A stretch of 64,000 nt of DNA from Thermomucor indicae-seudaticae (taxonomy: Eukaryota > Mucoromycota > Mucoromycetes > Mucorales > Lichtheimiaceae), in assembly GCA_000787465.1 (NCBI GenBank), contig JSYX01000101.1, forward strand, positions 1 through 64,000. Direction: 5' to 3'. Positions 35,072 to 46,074 of this stretch are shown here, piece by piece. The first letter of the stretch is position 1. Each line of letters begins with the position of its first letter. Below the pieces are notes generated by a model, which was not told where the DNA came from, ran no database searches, and saw only the letters and a list, made by a program, of their open reading frames with translations. The position numbers and the translations under genes are program-made.

Positions 35072-35458
35072 ACGTAAACGAACGAAGTCTTTACTAAGGT
35101 CTCAATGGTCAAAACCCCAGATGTCGGTCTCGTGCATTTGTCTCACACAGAAACCTATTATTGACTCACTGAAACAGCATGTCCCTTCCATATAGGCTGC
35201 CAACTGTCGCTGATGCTCCGTTCTTTCTATGAGAAGCACGGCTCGTATGTCGTATAAACTGGGTCTACGGTCTGTATGGCTTTGACACAATTCGGTTCAC
35301 AATCAAACCCTGAACCGTGATCAGTAGGAGAAAAGGCCTGCTTAATTTTCACTGCTTTCAAGTGCTCAACTTCCATGTTCTAAAGACAAAATGCAGCGCA
35401 ATTTCATCTGGCTATTTAAAAACCATACGGTGGCAGAGTGCGCAGCAAGTAATCTTGA

Positions 35459-35619
35459 CAGATACCCACGCGCTATATCGATATTTGGTAAACCAGTAAT
35501 ATTCAATACACCGATCGACCTCCGCAATCATAGATTTGCTTTTTCCAGATGTATGTCCACTTGATATAACGATAGCCTTTCTTCGTCGCGGACGCTATCG
35601 ATATATCGCGTGGGTACCA
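35459..35619. mobile_element. Divergent copy of the CAGTTCCCGCGCGATATATCG MITE family
   Basis: The ends read CAGATACCCACGCGCTATAT and, on the other strand, GGTACCCACGCGATATATCG. The interior (CCGATCGACCTC..., GTATGTCCACTTGATATAACG) matches the better-kept copy at 56528-56703. Confidence 0.65.
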
Positions 35620-36197
35620 TATTGATTTTCGACGATAGTAATGCTTTACAGATGCAATGTTCAGATCAGAAGATATGACTTGCGGTTTGGACGAATTACC
35701 AAGCGACGTTTTGTTGAATATCGAAGACAAATGTTCCTTGATCATTCAAACCTTACCACAGAATATCATAGGTCTGCTAGATGGTATCCACCCTGGAATG
35801 ATTCCCGTAAGATAATTGCAGAAGCAACACCGAATGGGAGGTCATGTGTTTCGTCGGCCGACCTGTGCTCCTCTGCCCGACAAGTAGGCATCGGGGAAAA
35901 CGGAGGTTCGGCGCCAAAAATACCGCCATTGGAGTCCGGAAAATCCAAGTCGCCGATTGTTAAAGTCAACGACAGGGGCTAGCCGATTGTTTCAATATCG
36001 GCCGTAACTTAAGAGCGGGTCTCTTCTGTAGTGGAAGGCAATGGAGTATTCATTGCGGAAGTGTAGCAATAGGTAAATAAACAGACACGCAACCAGTTCA
36101 TCAAGACTGTACAGTTTTGAGCATAACCGTTGATACCGAATGGTCCTGCGTCATACCTGGAAAACGTGCTGCCAATTTTAAAAAGCCGTGGGGTCCA

Positions 36198-36380
36198 CTA
36201 CCTGGCTTCATCGACCATGGTGAATCGGCAGTTTGTCGGGAACAGCGGTCGAGCGTCTGTGGCGCCTTCCAGTTCACGCCCGTACCAGTATAATATTGTA
36301 TGCTTCGTCGCTGCAAGCAGTGGTACTCCATATGCGTCACTTTTTGGGTTCCCAAACATGGCCACTAGCCGCATGTCCAC
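36198..36380 (-). CDS. Hypothetical exon, possibly decayed gene
   Basis: 60 codons, MDMRLVAMFGNPKSDAYGVP to FPTNCRFTMVDEAR, closing just after a plausible donor (AG then GTAGTG). Joined to an acceptor at about 36112 it would read on as SLDELVACLFIYLLLHF. The composition looks like real protein (aromatic, ordered) but I recognise no family and no full gene can be built. Confidence 0.25.
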   Translation of the reverse strand: MDMRLVAMFGNPKSDAYGVPLLAATKHTILYWYGRELEGATDARPLFPTNCRFTMVDEAR

Positions 36381-37339
36381 TGTGTATTAAAAGCAGGTTC
36401 TTGTACATTAGCGTATATTAAGAAATAGGTAGCCTTTAATTTTCAAGTTTTACCATGCCACCGGAGTACTTATAGACGGCTTTCCGGCCAGTCCCGTGGT
36501 CAAGACGACATGATGGGACATTGAGGGAAACCCAACTAGCTGCATTATCAGAAGGCATTTGCTCCTTCGGCAAAGCTTGACGAAGTACTCCAAGTTAAAC
36601 GGGATTCAAGAGGAAAGAGTCCAAACAGCAGGAAACTTTAGACTAAGCAATCATAGTTTTGACCAGCTGCATCAGTTGCCTTCAGGGACGGACAGTATCC
36701 TTAAGTACAACATGCGTAAACCTCTTGTGTCTGATAGCTCTTCCTACAACGACGTTCTTAAAGCGGTCGACAGATAGTGACGCGTCATGCTGGGAAGTCG
36801 TCAGGAAAGAAAGCGAGGAAGAGATAAGTTGCCAGCATTCGTATCAATATGAGAACGTTTTAAAGCACGCTTTCCAGTTCAGCTTGAACGCAGTCCTCTG
36901 TCTTACGGAACCGATCCATAGAAATATCTGCAGAATAAAGCGCAACTCGTATATTTGCTGTATTGCAAGTAACAAGTTGCGTACCGTCTTTCATATAAAC
37001 CTGCACTAGAAAACTTGAGCGGTGTACAAGGAATCGAAGATAATGAGACCATACCAGTCTGTCAGAAACGATCCTGAACGCATTTTGTTAAACTTCGGCA
37101 GAAGAACGGTCATAGGGTCCCCTTGGTCAAGTGACAGAAATGACAACGTTAAAGGATGACGAGAAGATAGTGACGAAGTAGGAAAAGGGAAGAGGAATGA
37201 GGCGGATTGGCCTTCACGATTGTCGTTTTTCTGCCGTCATTCAACGCCTTTATCTATATATCTTCTCTGAGCACGACAGCAATCGGTATGACTGAGTAAC
37301 TAGTGATCCTTCTCTGCAACGAACTGTCCGTCCTTTGCA

Positions 37340-37500
37340 ACAAATGTTCCATAGGCACCACTGATGTTTCACTCGCTGTGACAAATGTTCCATAAGCGCT
37401 ATTGATGTTCCTGTCCTTGCTACGGCTGCTTCATAGGCGTTAATGATGTTGCATCAGCTGCGACAAACGTTTCAAGAGCGGTGCTCATGTTGCATTGTTG
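37340..37500. repeat. Degenerate tandem repeat, about 41-bp unit, roughly four copies
   Basis: ACAAATGTTCCATAGGC at 37340 recurs as ACAAATGTTCCATAAGC at 37381, then in weaker form near 37424 and as ACAAACGTTTCAAGAGC near 37463. Each is followed by a TGATGTT-like word. Confidence 0.55.
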
Positions 37501-38327
37501 TTGCTTTGCTCCATTGGTCGAATACGTGTACATTTCGTGCTCCACTCTTATGTAGATACAACACCAACGCGGCAATTGCCACAGTCGCATGTTGACAGTT
37601 GACGTTAACTTGCATTATCTGAAAACGAGTGTCGAAAGTTGTGGCTTGGAATAACGTCGGTGATCAGTAAAGGCAACAGGCCGAGGACAATGAATACACT
37701 GAGGGATGATATGATAATAACAAAATGGCTATCTTTTTGCTACCGCGATAGTCTTATTGCTCTGCGATCGAGATTCCTTGCATGGTATATCCTTTAGCAA
37801 ATCCTGCAAATGCAAGCAGAACTTACAAGAGATCATGTATGTACCTAAATACTTGGCCTCATCCTAAAACGCATGTCAGATTACCCACGAAAGCTATTAG
37901 ATCTTGCGTATCTTTTTTCGACCTTCCTACTGGGCAAAACCAAAACGAAAAAACCATATCACTGTACATTATGTAACATAAACAGCGCAATAGCACATTA
38001 TGCGAATACGAGCCTTAACAAGCGTTGCCGGTTTTCGCAGTAGTGATCTCTAATTACATTTCTACTTTGGGCAATTTTCTCGAAAAAGTTCTGTAGGAGT
38101 ATAAATATGACTTTTTATTAAAGGCGGCCTAACGGCTTTATTGCTTGTCTAGCCCTCTTTCTGATATCCTGAATTATCCGGATAGGATGGCGGATGCGTG
38201 TTCAACGCAACAAGTGGTTACACCGGGGTACGGGGACTCTTGGTGGCAGAGATATCCTCTTCCAAGCCAGGAATATATGCGATCCGAATGGATAAAGTCG
38301 GAACCGTTGAGCCGTTGCCTGGGTTAA

Positions 38328-38661
38328 CACTGTGGAAAAGACTTACGTGAATTTTGGGTGAAAACCGGGTGAAAGAGCTAAATGAAAACCGATTTTCACC
38401 CGAAAGTCGTTCAATCCTTTTCCACAGTGGACATTGTTAGTTTTGGGCGAAACCTGTCAAAAATAGATGAAAATCGAGTGAAAATCTCTCGTGTGGAGTC
38501 CATATAACGTAGAATGATACGAGTGTAAGTGAAATATGCCTGCTTCTGTTGTGAGGTGAAAATCGGTTGGAATCCAGTTGAATTCAGTGTGAAGGTGAAA
38601 ACCGGGTGAAAGAGCTTAATAAGAACCGGTTTTCACCCGAACCCAATTCTTTCCCGCAGTG
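38328..38661. mobile_element. MITE with CACTGYGG ends and 3-bp TAA target duplication
   Basis: It starts CACTGTGGAAAAG and ends CTTTCCCGCAGTG, flanked by TAA on both sides (38325-38327, 38662-38664). An extra internal end, CTTTTCCACAGTG, lies at about 38420-38432. The module GGTGAAAACCGGGTGAAAGA followed by TTTTCACCCG occurs twice, so the element is internally duplicated or nested. Confidence 0.7.
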
Positions 38662-39305
38662 TAATGTCCGTGGATACATCGTCGCGTGTTTGTCGGAAGT
38701 TAGTAGGGCGGGGATTGCCCATGGTTGAAGCGTCAAAAGGAGTAAAAGAGCGGATGCAAAAAGATTTTCTGGGAAAGGACGATTTAAATAGTTTTCAATT
38801 TGTTCTTTTCGTCATTGCTATTATGACTGCAAGGGTACAAAGGAAGCTTTTTGTTTGTTTGTTTGTTAAGATCCGGGTGATTTGATTTTGCTGCGCAGGA
38901 TCACCAATTGATTATTCGCCAGTAGACGACATGGCTTTGCATGTATACTGTCCCTTTCGCTAACGGGCACTGCCAATCTGTTATATGACCTATACATATG
39001 ATTTGTGCCAGCTTTGATACATTTTGCTCCCTAGTGAAAACTTCGGTCGAAACCGGATAAATATGAACTAAATATAGACCACAGGCAGACCGCGTCATGT
39101 CATCCTGCTTTTCAGAACAGGATGATAGCCAGCAGTCTAGCCAAGTATCTCCAAATCGTTTTCAGTCCTTTAACTAATAGTGATGGTTTTCAAATAGAGT
39201 ATTTGAACAAGAAGATGTGGATTACTTGTGATTTGACACTATTCTTAGATAGAGCCAAAAGGGCCTGTAACAACGTTTTATTCAATATTGGCATGTCGCG
39301 CATTA

Positions 39306-39623
39306 CTAACTCCGGCAGCTCGATGACCTCTTGCTCGCCGTCTCTATTTCCACACTCACTGTAGGAACGGCTTCGTGCAGGTTAGCCTCGAAAAGCATCT
39401 CTCGCTCATGACTTTGCAGCTCGTGGTCTTGTTGCTCGATCGGGATCGACAGAAAATCGTCGACGCCGATCGAAGTACCGGTGTCACCGTCAGAACATTG
39501 CGCTTATTTATATATACGTGTACGTGGGGATTCTAGTGGACGTGCGTCCATTTCGGTCTCTGCGTGGCCAGTGGGGTCTGACTTGCACGTTTGGTAAATT
39601 CTTGGAGGTATAGGGCTATCCAT
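39306..39623 (-). pseudogene. Accessory-family gene copy 2, interrupted
   Basis: The frame starts at Met 39623 (MDSPIPPRIYQTCKSDPTGH), meets an in-frame TAA at 39504, then stays open in the same frame (DGDTGTSIGVDDFLSIPIEQ) to 39306. A third segment in another frame (EVIELPELVMRDMPILN) resembles the KWNLLLPEFLLSEIFDI end of copy 3. The DNA after it, AATATTGAATAAAA...TTACAG, matches copy 3. It carries the shared promoter. Either decayed, or spliced in a way I cannot resolve. Confidence 0.4.
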
Positions 39624-39684
39624 GATAAAAGCATAGGATAAGCTAAAAGAAGCAATAGACAACAGATTGTACGAAAAAAATAGA

Positions 39685-39741
39685 TTAAATAGCATCTGAA
39701 TATTTGGTTTCATGCATTCTATTCTTAGCCGCGCTAATATA
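39685..39741 (-). promoter_or_regulatory. Shared promoter signature, copy 2
   Basis: Minus strand: TATATTAGCGCGGCT, spacer, then CTATTTAA. Same order and spacing class as the copies at 35.0 and 40.7 kb. Confidence 0.5.
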
Positions 39742-40093
39742 CGGAAATGAAGCGATCCATTGTACATTAGCATAGGTACAAGAAAGAGCTTCTTGTTTGT
39801 ACAGTCCTTTTCCTAACGTCAAATGATGAAAACTACAAATAGTGAGTTCGTTACCAGAGACATGTCTTTTGCTGTAAGCGGTGAAATGTAGTTAATGCAA
39901 CCGTTTTCTTCAACGAAAGGGATTGTCAATGTTGTTGAGACGTATAGATGGTTTCGTTGATAACGGAAACCCTGATCTGGAGCCAAAACAGCAGAAGCTG
40001 CAGAACGCATGCGATATAGAACCAAAAAATAGCACGGGATGAGAAAAGTTTGTAGAGCATTTTCTGCTCCTTGGTGGCAAATCTTCATGGATA

Positions 40094-40254
40094 CAGTGGT
40101 CCCTCGATTTTTTTCCGCCCTGACATTTTTCGGCTTCCTGGAGGCCAATCCGCTGAACACCCATAAGTGCAACTCTCTCGATCTTTTTTCCGCCCTCACG
40201 TTTTTCCGGTGGTTTCGAGGCCAATCCATGGCGGAAAAATTCGACGGACCACTG
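40094..40254. mobile_element. Tc1/mariner-like MITE, 161 bp, TA target duplication
   Basis: Left end CAGTGGTCCCTCGATTTTTT; right end on the other strand CAGTGGTCCGTCGAATTTTT. TA lies on both sides (40092-40093, 40255-40256). The core contains a repeated TTTTCCGCCCT.ACGTTTTTC module with GAGGCCAATCC. No transposase. Confidence 0.85.
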
Positions 40255-40336
40255 TATATTACTTAGACTGCAAGATAGAAATTGTAGTTTGAGTATATTA
40301 TTGAATAGAAGCCCAAAACGGGTCTGTAATGGCTTT

Positions 40337-40656
40337 TTATTCAATATCAAATATTTCACTGAGCAGGAACTCAGGAAGAAGCAAATTCCATTTGTCATCT
40401 TCTGGTTCTTCGACGTGCCCTTCGGTATCGATGGTTGGGGTCTCCTCGAAACTGGTGGGCGTATTGCTGTTAGCAAAGAAACGGCAGACAGGAACAGCGG
40501 TATCCGGAGACTCCGCGTGATAGATGACCTTGTGTGTGCCTAGGAGGTCTCGGTTGCCACCAGGGAGAGGCGAAGCCGTGGCTCCGCAGAGATGCCAGAG
40601 TCTTCGGGCCTGATCTCGGGAATGCGGACCGCCAGAGTGGAACGAGCGGTATTCAT
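40337..40656 (-). CDS. Accessory-family gene copy 3, probably frameshifted or spliced
   Basis: Met 40656 opens MNTARSTLAVRIPEIRPEDS and closes at a TAG about 40 codons later. A second open segment in another frame, AESPDTAVPVCRFFANSNTP to LLLPEFLLSEIFDIE (stop 40337), matches copies 1 and 2. No intron I can place restores phase, so the copy may be broken. Its promoter is the best match to copy 1. A 188-codon frame across the same region is a shadow. Confidence 0.4.
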
Positions 40657-40723
40657 AGCTGCAGAAAAGAGAAAGCAGAGGAAGAGGTAAAAGGAAGCGA
40701 TGTATGCTAGATTATTCGAGAGC

Positions 40724-40767
40724 GGACAGTTTAAATAGCCCTCCTTTTTTTCATCCGCGCTGATATA
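40724..40767 (-). promoter_or_regulatory. Shared promoter signature, copy 3
   Basis: Minus strand: TATATCAGCGCGGAT, short spacer, CTATTTAAACTGTCC. Both 15-mers are identical to copy 1 at 35022-35071. Confidence 0.6.
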
Positions 40768-40778
40768 TCAATAGCCAC

Positions 40779-41100
40779 CACTGCCAAAAAAAGCTTCGTC
40801 TCAACACTGTTTCAGGTACTGAGGCAGTATTGAAACGAAATCTAAGAAAAGGCGACAGATAGCGGTATGCACGTCTGGCAGAACTTCAATACCGTCACTA
40901 CGATATGGCGAGGTAGCTTTGCGTTCAGAGGAAACACTTGTGTGACATGATATATTGCAGTATTCGAAAAAAAAAATTGAAGCGGTTTAACAAGCTACTG
41001 TCTCAAATACTGGGACATAAGACCAATACTCGAGACATTTCTGTCTCAATACCGTCTCAATACAGTTTCAAGATACTGAGACAACACTTTTTCTCCAGTG
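40779..41100. repeat. Inverted-repeat element with GTATTGAGAC-type internal repeats
   Basis: The ends CACTGCCAAAAAAAGC and (other strand) CACTGGAGAAAAAGTG are imperfect. The interior repeats GTCTCAATAC and CAGTATTGAAAC words on both strands. It abuts the copy-3 promoter. Confidence 0.45.
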
Positions 41101-41273
41101 TACAAACTAAACTGTTGTAATATCTTCTCATAAGACTCAAGTGGCTGTAATTCGAAATATTGACCTCGCATTATTTGTCGTACGTAGCAACCAACCCACC
41201 AGAGACATTTTTGTAAACAGTGAGTAATTGCCGATACACTGTCGTTTAAATGTTACAAGGGCCCTTTTGATGT

Positions 41274-42441
41274 TTATTCTCTTTTGCTAATCCAGTATAT
41301 CTCGCATAAAAGCTGTCTGGGACCATTCACAGCACAGCATTGCCACCCTAGCTGCGCTAGTTTGTGGAAAAAGATTTGTTCGTCCGAACTCCTTGGCTTG
41401 TAAGCCAATAAAATGTCCATTGTCGGGTTCTGTTCGGCAAGCTGATTCAGCGTGATCAAAAGGGCGTCGTGGCTCGACTGGTTATAGAGAACGTCTACAA
41501 GAATAATGAGGTCCACTGTGGGTATTGACGAAACCCTTTGGTCGCCCCACTCAAGCGGCATAACGGAGACAGTCGTTTCGCTCCATTGCTGAAGATCGAC
41601 ATTCCGTTGCACCAATGGCAGGACCTCTACAAAATCTGTAAGCAGGATCTGCTTGGGCTTTAACGTCTGCGCAGCATAGATTCCAGCCAAACCCGTTCCG
41701 CTCCCTGTAGACAAGTCAGATTGGGCAAATGCAACAGAAATTGAAGGAATCCTTGCCTAGCTCAAGGATAGAGTTATATTTGCGCTGTAAAGGAGTTGGT
41801 TTCAGATACTGGCAGTGGACGAGCGAGCAATCCCTGTCTTTTTACACGTGAGGTCCTACAAAAGACAGTGTGCCATCATTCGACACTGACCAAACGTGAC
41901 CACCAATACTCTCCCCAGTATCTTCACGGAAAGGTAAAGATATTCCGTCTTTCAATAGCACACGACGCTCCAGCTCCCGACTAGCGTCGTCCATGTGCCC
42001 ATGGTTGGCTATATCGATGGGTAGAGACCACATTGGTATGATCCACCCGTGAGAATCACGGTGCACAGCGTCTTGCCAAACAGCATGTGTCTCGTTCTTT
42101 CCTTCAGCTGCAAACTTGATCTGAATCCGACCGCAGGAACGACCCGCAGCGTGCTGTACGATCAAAGTGGTCTTCATGATTCCGGTGCCACTTTCAAATG
42201 GACGGTAAACTAACTTCACAGAATGCTCTTTTGTATTTCGGTCATGTCTCGTTGAGCAGCCTTCAGCGACAATGTGCCAGCCGGGATCGTCTGATTCCAC
42301 GCTACATGTCGCCATTAGCGACTCTGAAAAGTGCAACTCGCCTAGGTCGTTGGTAGCCGTCCAGACAACAGAGAACGGCTGTCCTACGGTGACCACTGTA
42401 GGAGGGCCCTTCAGAAAGCGAATATAGAATATCGATGACAT
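41274..42441 (-). CDS. METTL21-type protein methyltransferase with extra N-terminal domain
   Basis: Probable SAM-dependent protein-lysine methyltransferase. Exons 42441-41860, 41784-41757 and 41704-41274 join to 346 aa. Residues 1-150 form a strand-rich region (FLKGPPTVVTVGQPFSVVWT) of unknown role. The catalytic part starts GESIGGHVWS and continues RKYNSILELGSGTGLAGIYA (SAM motif I), ILLTDFVEVLPLVQRNVDL, and VDLIILVDVLYNQSSHDALL. The last corresponds to the (D/E)xxY-type post-motif of this family (DVLY). Intron 2 (41756-41705) needs a GC donor (GCAAGG): without it the ELG/SGTG loop is broken by a stop. Exon 2 is 28 bases. The protein substrate is not predictable. Confidence 0.82.
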
Positions 42442-42681
42442 GCTATTTGTTTGTAAGAACCAAAGTTGGTCCCTTATTCTCACTTGCGTCAACTGCTTCT
42501 ATGGAACACTCTTAAAGTTTTCTTTGTATCCCGATATTAAATCAAAAAGGAACAGGTACGATTTCTTTCCATCAACGGACGAGGCACATATATGTATATT
42601 TTTGGGGATAAAACACAGCGAAACCGGTGTTTCTTCAGTCCATGAAGGGTTGGGGAAAGGTTAGCTTAAAGAAGACATGCA

Positions 42682-43464
42682 TTAACGTCTACCGTAAAGC
42701 GAACGACTATTACGATATTCAGTCTCCCGAGTACTGCTGCCGTTTCCAGTAGAGAACCGAGGAGGATACCGATTGTATCGAGAATTAGGAGGGTCCCGTG
42801 GTGGATAATTGCCGCTGCGACGTCTCTCGTAAAACGAAGGTCCAATAAAGATCGCTACGTCCAAATAATCTCCCACAACGAACTTTGATTCCTCCAAGGT
42901 CCTCGAGTTGTCAGCTCTCTGTACTCTGTTGATTACTCGACCGATTTCTTTGAAGCGGTACATGCCACTGTATGTGTCAAGGTAAATAAGCCGGAAGGAT
43001 ATGCGAGCATCGGGATGTCGAGCATCGAGATTGACTTCTTGAATCAGCTGTGCTAGTTCCTCCAAAGTTGCGTTTTTCCTGTTTTATACGTGGCAATTTA
43101 CTTTATTAGCATAAAATACAAGAAGCAGCAGCAGTTCACATACCAAGTGTACAATTGTAATTCGCCCGTGGCAGGAACTTTGTTTGGTGCATAGTCAAAC
43201 ATACTATAGTACGAAGAAGCTCACGATTAGTCATTCCTTGACGTTATATAGAGAACTGTTCACACATACGGGTTATGCCCTCCATTACGGGTGAAGATTC
43301 TGAGCAGAAAAGGGCACTCCTAAAACAAAAGACGTCAAGCGGTTAATGTGAAGCTGATCTTTCACGATCCCACAAAGAATGCTATAAAGAGCCACACGGC
43401 AATTACGGCCGGTCCTCATTGCAAAGGCTGCATTGTTTACCTTCTCGCGATCTACTACTGACAT
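42682..43464 (-). CDS. SAP18: SAP18, Sin3-associated/splicing-associated ubiquitin-fold protein
   Basis: In animals SAP18 joins the Sin3 histone deacetylase and the ASAP splicing complex. Exons 43464-43441 (8 codons), 43319-43270, 43203-43144 and 43078-42682 give 176 aa. It begins MSVVDREKECPFLLRIFTRN, matching the DREKTCPLLLR start of the family, then HNPMFDYAPNKVPATGELQL, YTWKNATLEELAQLI, YRFKEIGRVINR, and SKFVVGDYLDVAIF. A C-terminal Arg/Pro/Tyr tail (ERRRSGNYPPRDPPNSRYNR) is longer than in animals. The start of 43464 is chosen because it supplies the conserved DREK. Confidence 0.92.
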
Positions 43465-46074
43465 TATTCAAGGTTGGATCTTCAGTTGCGCGTTCAATCG
43501 CCCGCGAATTTTCTGTGTTTGAAACATTTTGTGTGGCACTGGTTTGCTGCGGTTGTTTGCAGCTGCGTAAGCCAGTGAAGCATTCTGTCGTTTCAATGGA
43601 ATCAATATCAACCCATGTTCTCCGCAAGCTCAATTTGCGTTGATGTATCACATACCAACTTCACTTCTTTAATTTGAAAGATCGTGCGCGTTAAGTGAGA
43701 CCAACAATGTCATTGATCCATGGGTAATTTTGGTCTTGGCCGAACGATGCTCGAAAGCCTCCCTGGATACTTCACGTGCCGGCTACAAATAGATCTGCAG
43801 AAATGTCTCGATGAAAGCGAGTGAAGGCAAGCCATTGCAAACACCGACAAAGGAGAATTAGGCTCGCTGGTGCCGACATTGTCGAAGTCTCAGTCAATCC
43901 CAGAATTGCAGCATAAAAAGGTTGCTTTCTGCACGAGTGGCCTGCAAAAAGCAGATCGGTGCAACTGATGCAGACTTGTGCAAGATTACCGTACGTTGAT
44001 GACTAGGCTGCTAATGCATGTTGCATACAGAGGATCCCAGGTTTCGGACGAGTTTCGCCTAACGGCAACAATCAGACAGAATGAAGACGGTGCCCAACGC
44101 GTAACAACTACTGAGGCAGCAAATGCCCTCTGGTCGGGATATATCCTTGGGTTTGGTTTCCAGCTTCGCCGCAGGTTCTTTTCAACGACGAATGCCTCGG
44201 CGGCTGGCGCTTAAGATGCCGCTATCGACAGTCAAAGTTTTAATCATGGATATCGCCAGAATGCAGCGATCAACCTATGTCGACCATATATGATGCCCAA
44301 TCAGAGGAAATGCAAATTCACGATCATGCCTGTATATTCTTTCCAAGCGCGACACATCATGCTCGACTGCAATCTTTACAACAGTCAATCATATTGCTGC
44401 CAACACTTCGCTTAGGAATTATGCGCGATATGCGTTACGGCCAGTCAGGCATATTACAACTGTACGTAATACATGGTATACCGTATGGGACGAGTGAACT
44501 GGCATGACCATAACCTTTTCTCCCAAACATTCTGGACGCATGAACGGTTTGATCAACGGTTTATCGGCGGCAAAACGTTTTCTGGAGTCGAAGAACCCTG
44601 AAAGTTTCGCCGACAAATGAAAAGGAAGATTCTCCGGCGAGTACCTAGTAACTGGGTATTAATTCTGACGCCATTAGTCGACATCCACTCCTTAAGCATT
44701 CGCTCGTGGCCAATCCAAAAAGTCCTGGCTCAACTCTAGAGACGAATCACGGATCTGCAGCAGAGACGACATATCATCTACTCGAACGGAGTCGAAATAC
44801 TGTCATCTCTCTCGTGTTCGAATGCCGTCAAAGGTTCCCGTTCATCGTTGCTTTGACTGACGGAACCAACGAAATTGAGAAAAAAAAATATGGTGTCTTG
44901 CAAAGATGCAGAACCGTCGGTATGGCACAGAATTTCGAAAATCGCCGCTTCCAGCTTGTCAGTCCGCTTGTTGGTTGAGCGCTGTATTGATGGCCATTTT
45001 TGTCCAGGCGTTTGATGTTCACCTTCCGAATTGACAGCTGAGAACATATGTCCAACTGCCCTTTCGGATACGAGAGCGTCCTCATACATGTGCGTGGAGG
45101 TTTCGTTGGCTACAGTTTGATTTGTCACGAAAATCCATGGTATCTCAAGTTGTCAGAAAGGAGAAGTTCTTCTTTCGTAAAGTGAAATGATGTAGAACAT
45201 CTCTTTAAGTATGAGTAAAAGAGAAAAATGGAACTGGATTGAAACCGACTCGGCTTAAAGTCTTATAAAACTTCTGACAACTTGACTTATGCTGCATAGC
45301 GCTGAGTACGAGGATCATCTGATAACCTGAGTATGTACCGTGGTGTCGGATTAAGCGCGCCTACAAATGTCAACCATGATCCTCACAGTTATTTAAAGAA
45401 CTGTACTAACCCATTACCCGAGCTTTTATGTTGTGCCTAGTTTCATAGCAAGAAGCGCCATTCCACCTTGATTACCATGAAAATGAATTAACGTGTCGTC
45501 ATGAAAATCCATGTTTCACTACGAGCTATGTGGGTGTTTTGTTTTGATCGGCGAAAGAAGCAACTCCTTTTTGAGATAGTGTTATGTAATCGAACAAAAA
45601 CGTGGACATGATCCCGTACGTTTCTTTATGCAAGCGGATGTTTTGTTCCTAAGGTTAGCAATCGAGCTGGTACCTGATGCTTGAACCCAGTTGTTGAAAA
45701 TCGAATAAATTAGCCATATCTTTTGTGTCACAATCAAGGATCGTCCTAGGTACTTCTTCTTGCTGGAGGGATCCATTCTTTGGATCCATTTGATAAGAAA
45801 GCCGATGCCACATAATGGGACTATACGTCATGCGTCGACTTGGAAAAATAAAGGACACGTAACAAAAAGAAGGGTAAAGAAGTAAAAGATGTAAACACTA
45901 TCTCTATGTGCAATGCTACACAAGAGCATTAACTTCACGCGGGCACGTACCTCTTTTTTTCTTCCTTCCTTCCTTGCCCCATTTTGTCCAATCAGTTCTT
46001 CTTCTTCTCGTTTCTCCTTCTCTCTTCTCTCTCTCTCTTTTCCTCAATTCTCCTTGACTTAACGACAAGCAAAT
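43465..46074. other. Gene-poor 2.6 kb before the septin gene
   Basis: Overlapping short frames on both strands only. The last 120 bp are a CT-rich septin leader. Confidence 0.45.
44778..45128 (-). CDS. Hypothetical 116-aa frame
   Basis: MTNQTVANETSTHMYEDALV to SISTPFE, acidic and hydrophilic. A TATA-like TTTATAAGAC lies about 140 bp upstream. It overlaps a 90-codon plus-strand frame, and neither shows a known domain. It could belong to the same class as the acidic accessory proteins at 34-41 kb, but it lacks their promoter signature. Confidence 0.25.
   Translation of the reverse strand: MTNQTVANETSTHMYEDALVSERAVGHMFSAVNSEGEHQTPGQKWPSIQRSTNKRTDKLEAAIFEILCHTDGSASLQDTIFFFLNFVGSVSQSNDEREPLTAFEHERDDSISTPFE

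Larger units (their letters stand above)
35072..38327. other. Accessory stretch without a confident gene
   Basis: It holds a MITE copy (35459-35619), a possible exon (36198-36380) and a degenerate tandem repeat (37340-37500). A short minus frame at 36430-36560 (MPSDNAASWVSLNVPSCRLD) is unassigned. Confidence 0.4.

Noticed and set aside
39910..40476. 188-codon minus frame through the mariner-like MITE and accessory copy 3
   Set aside because: It reads through a mobile element in a frame unrelated to the paralog similarity; amino-acid text is basic low-complexity.
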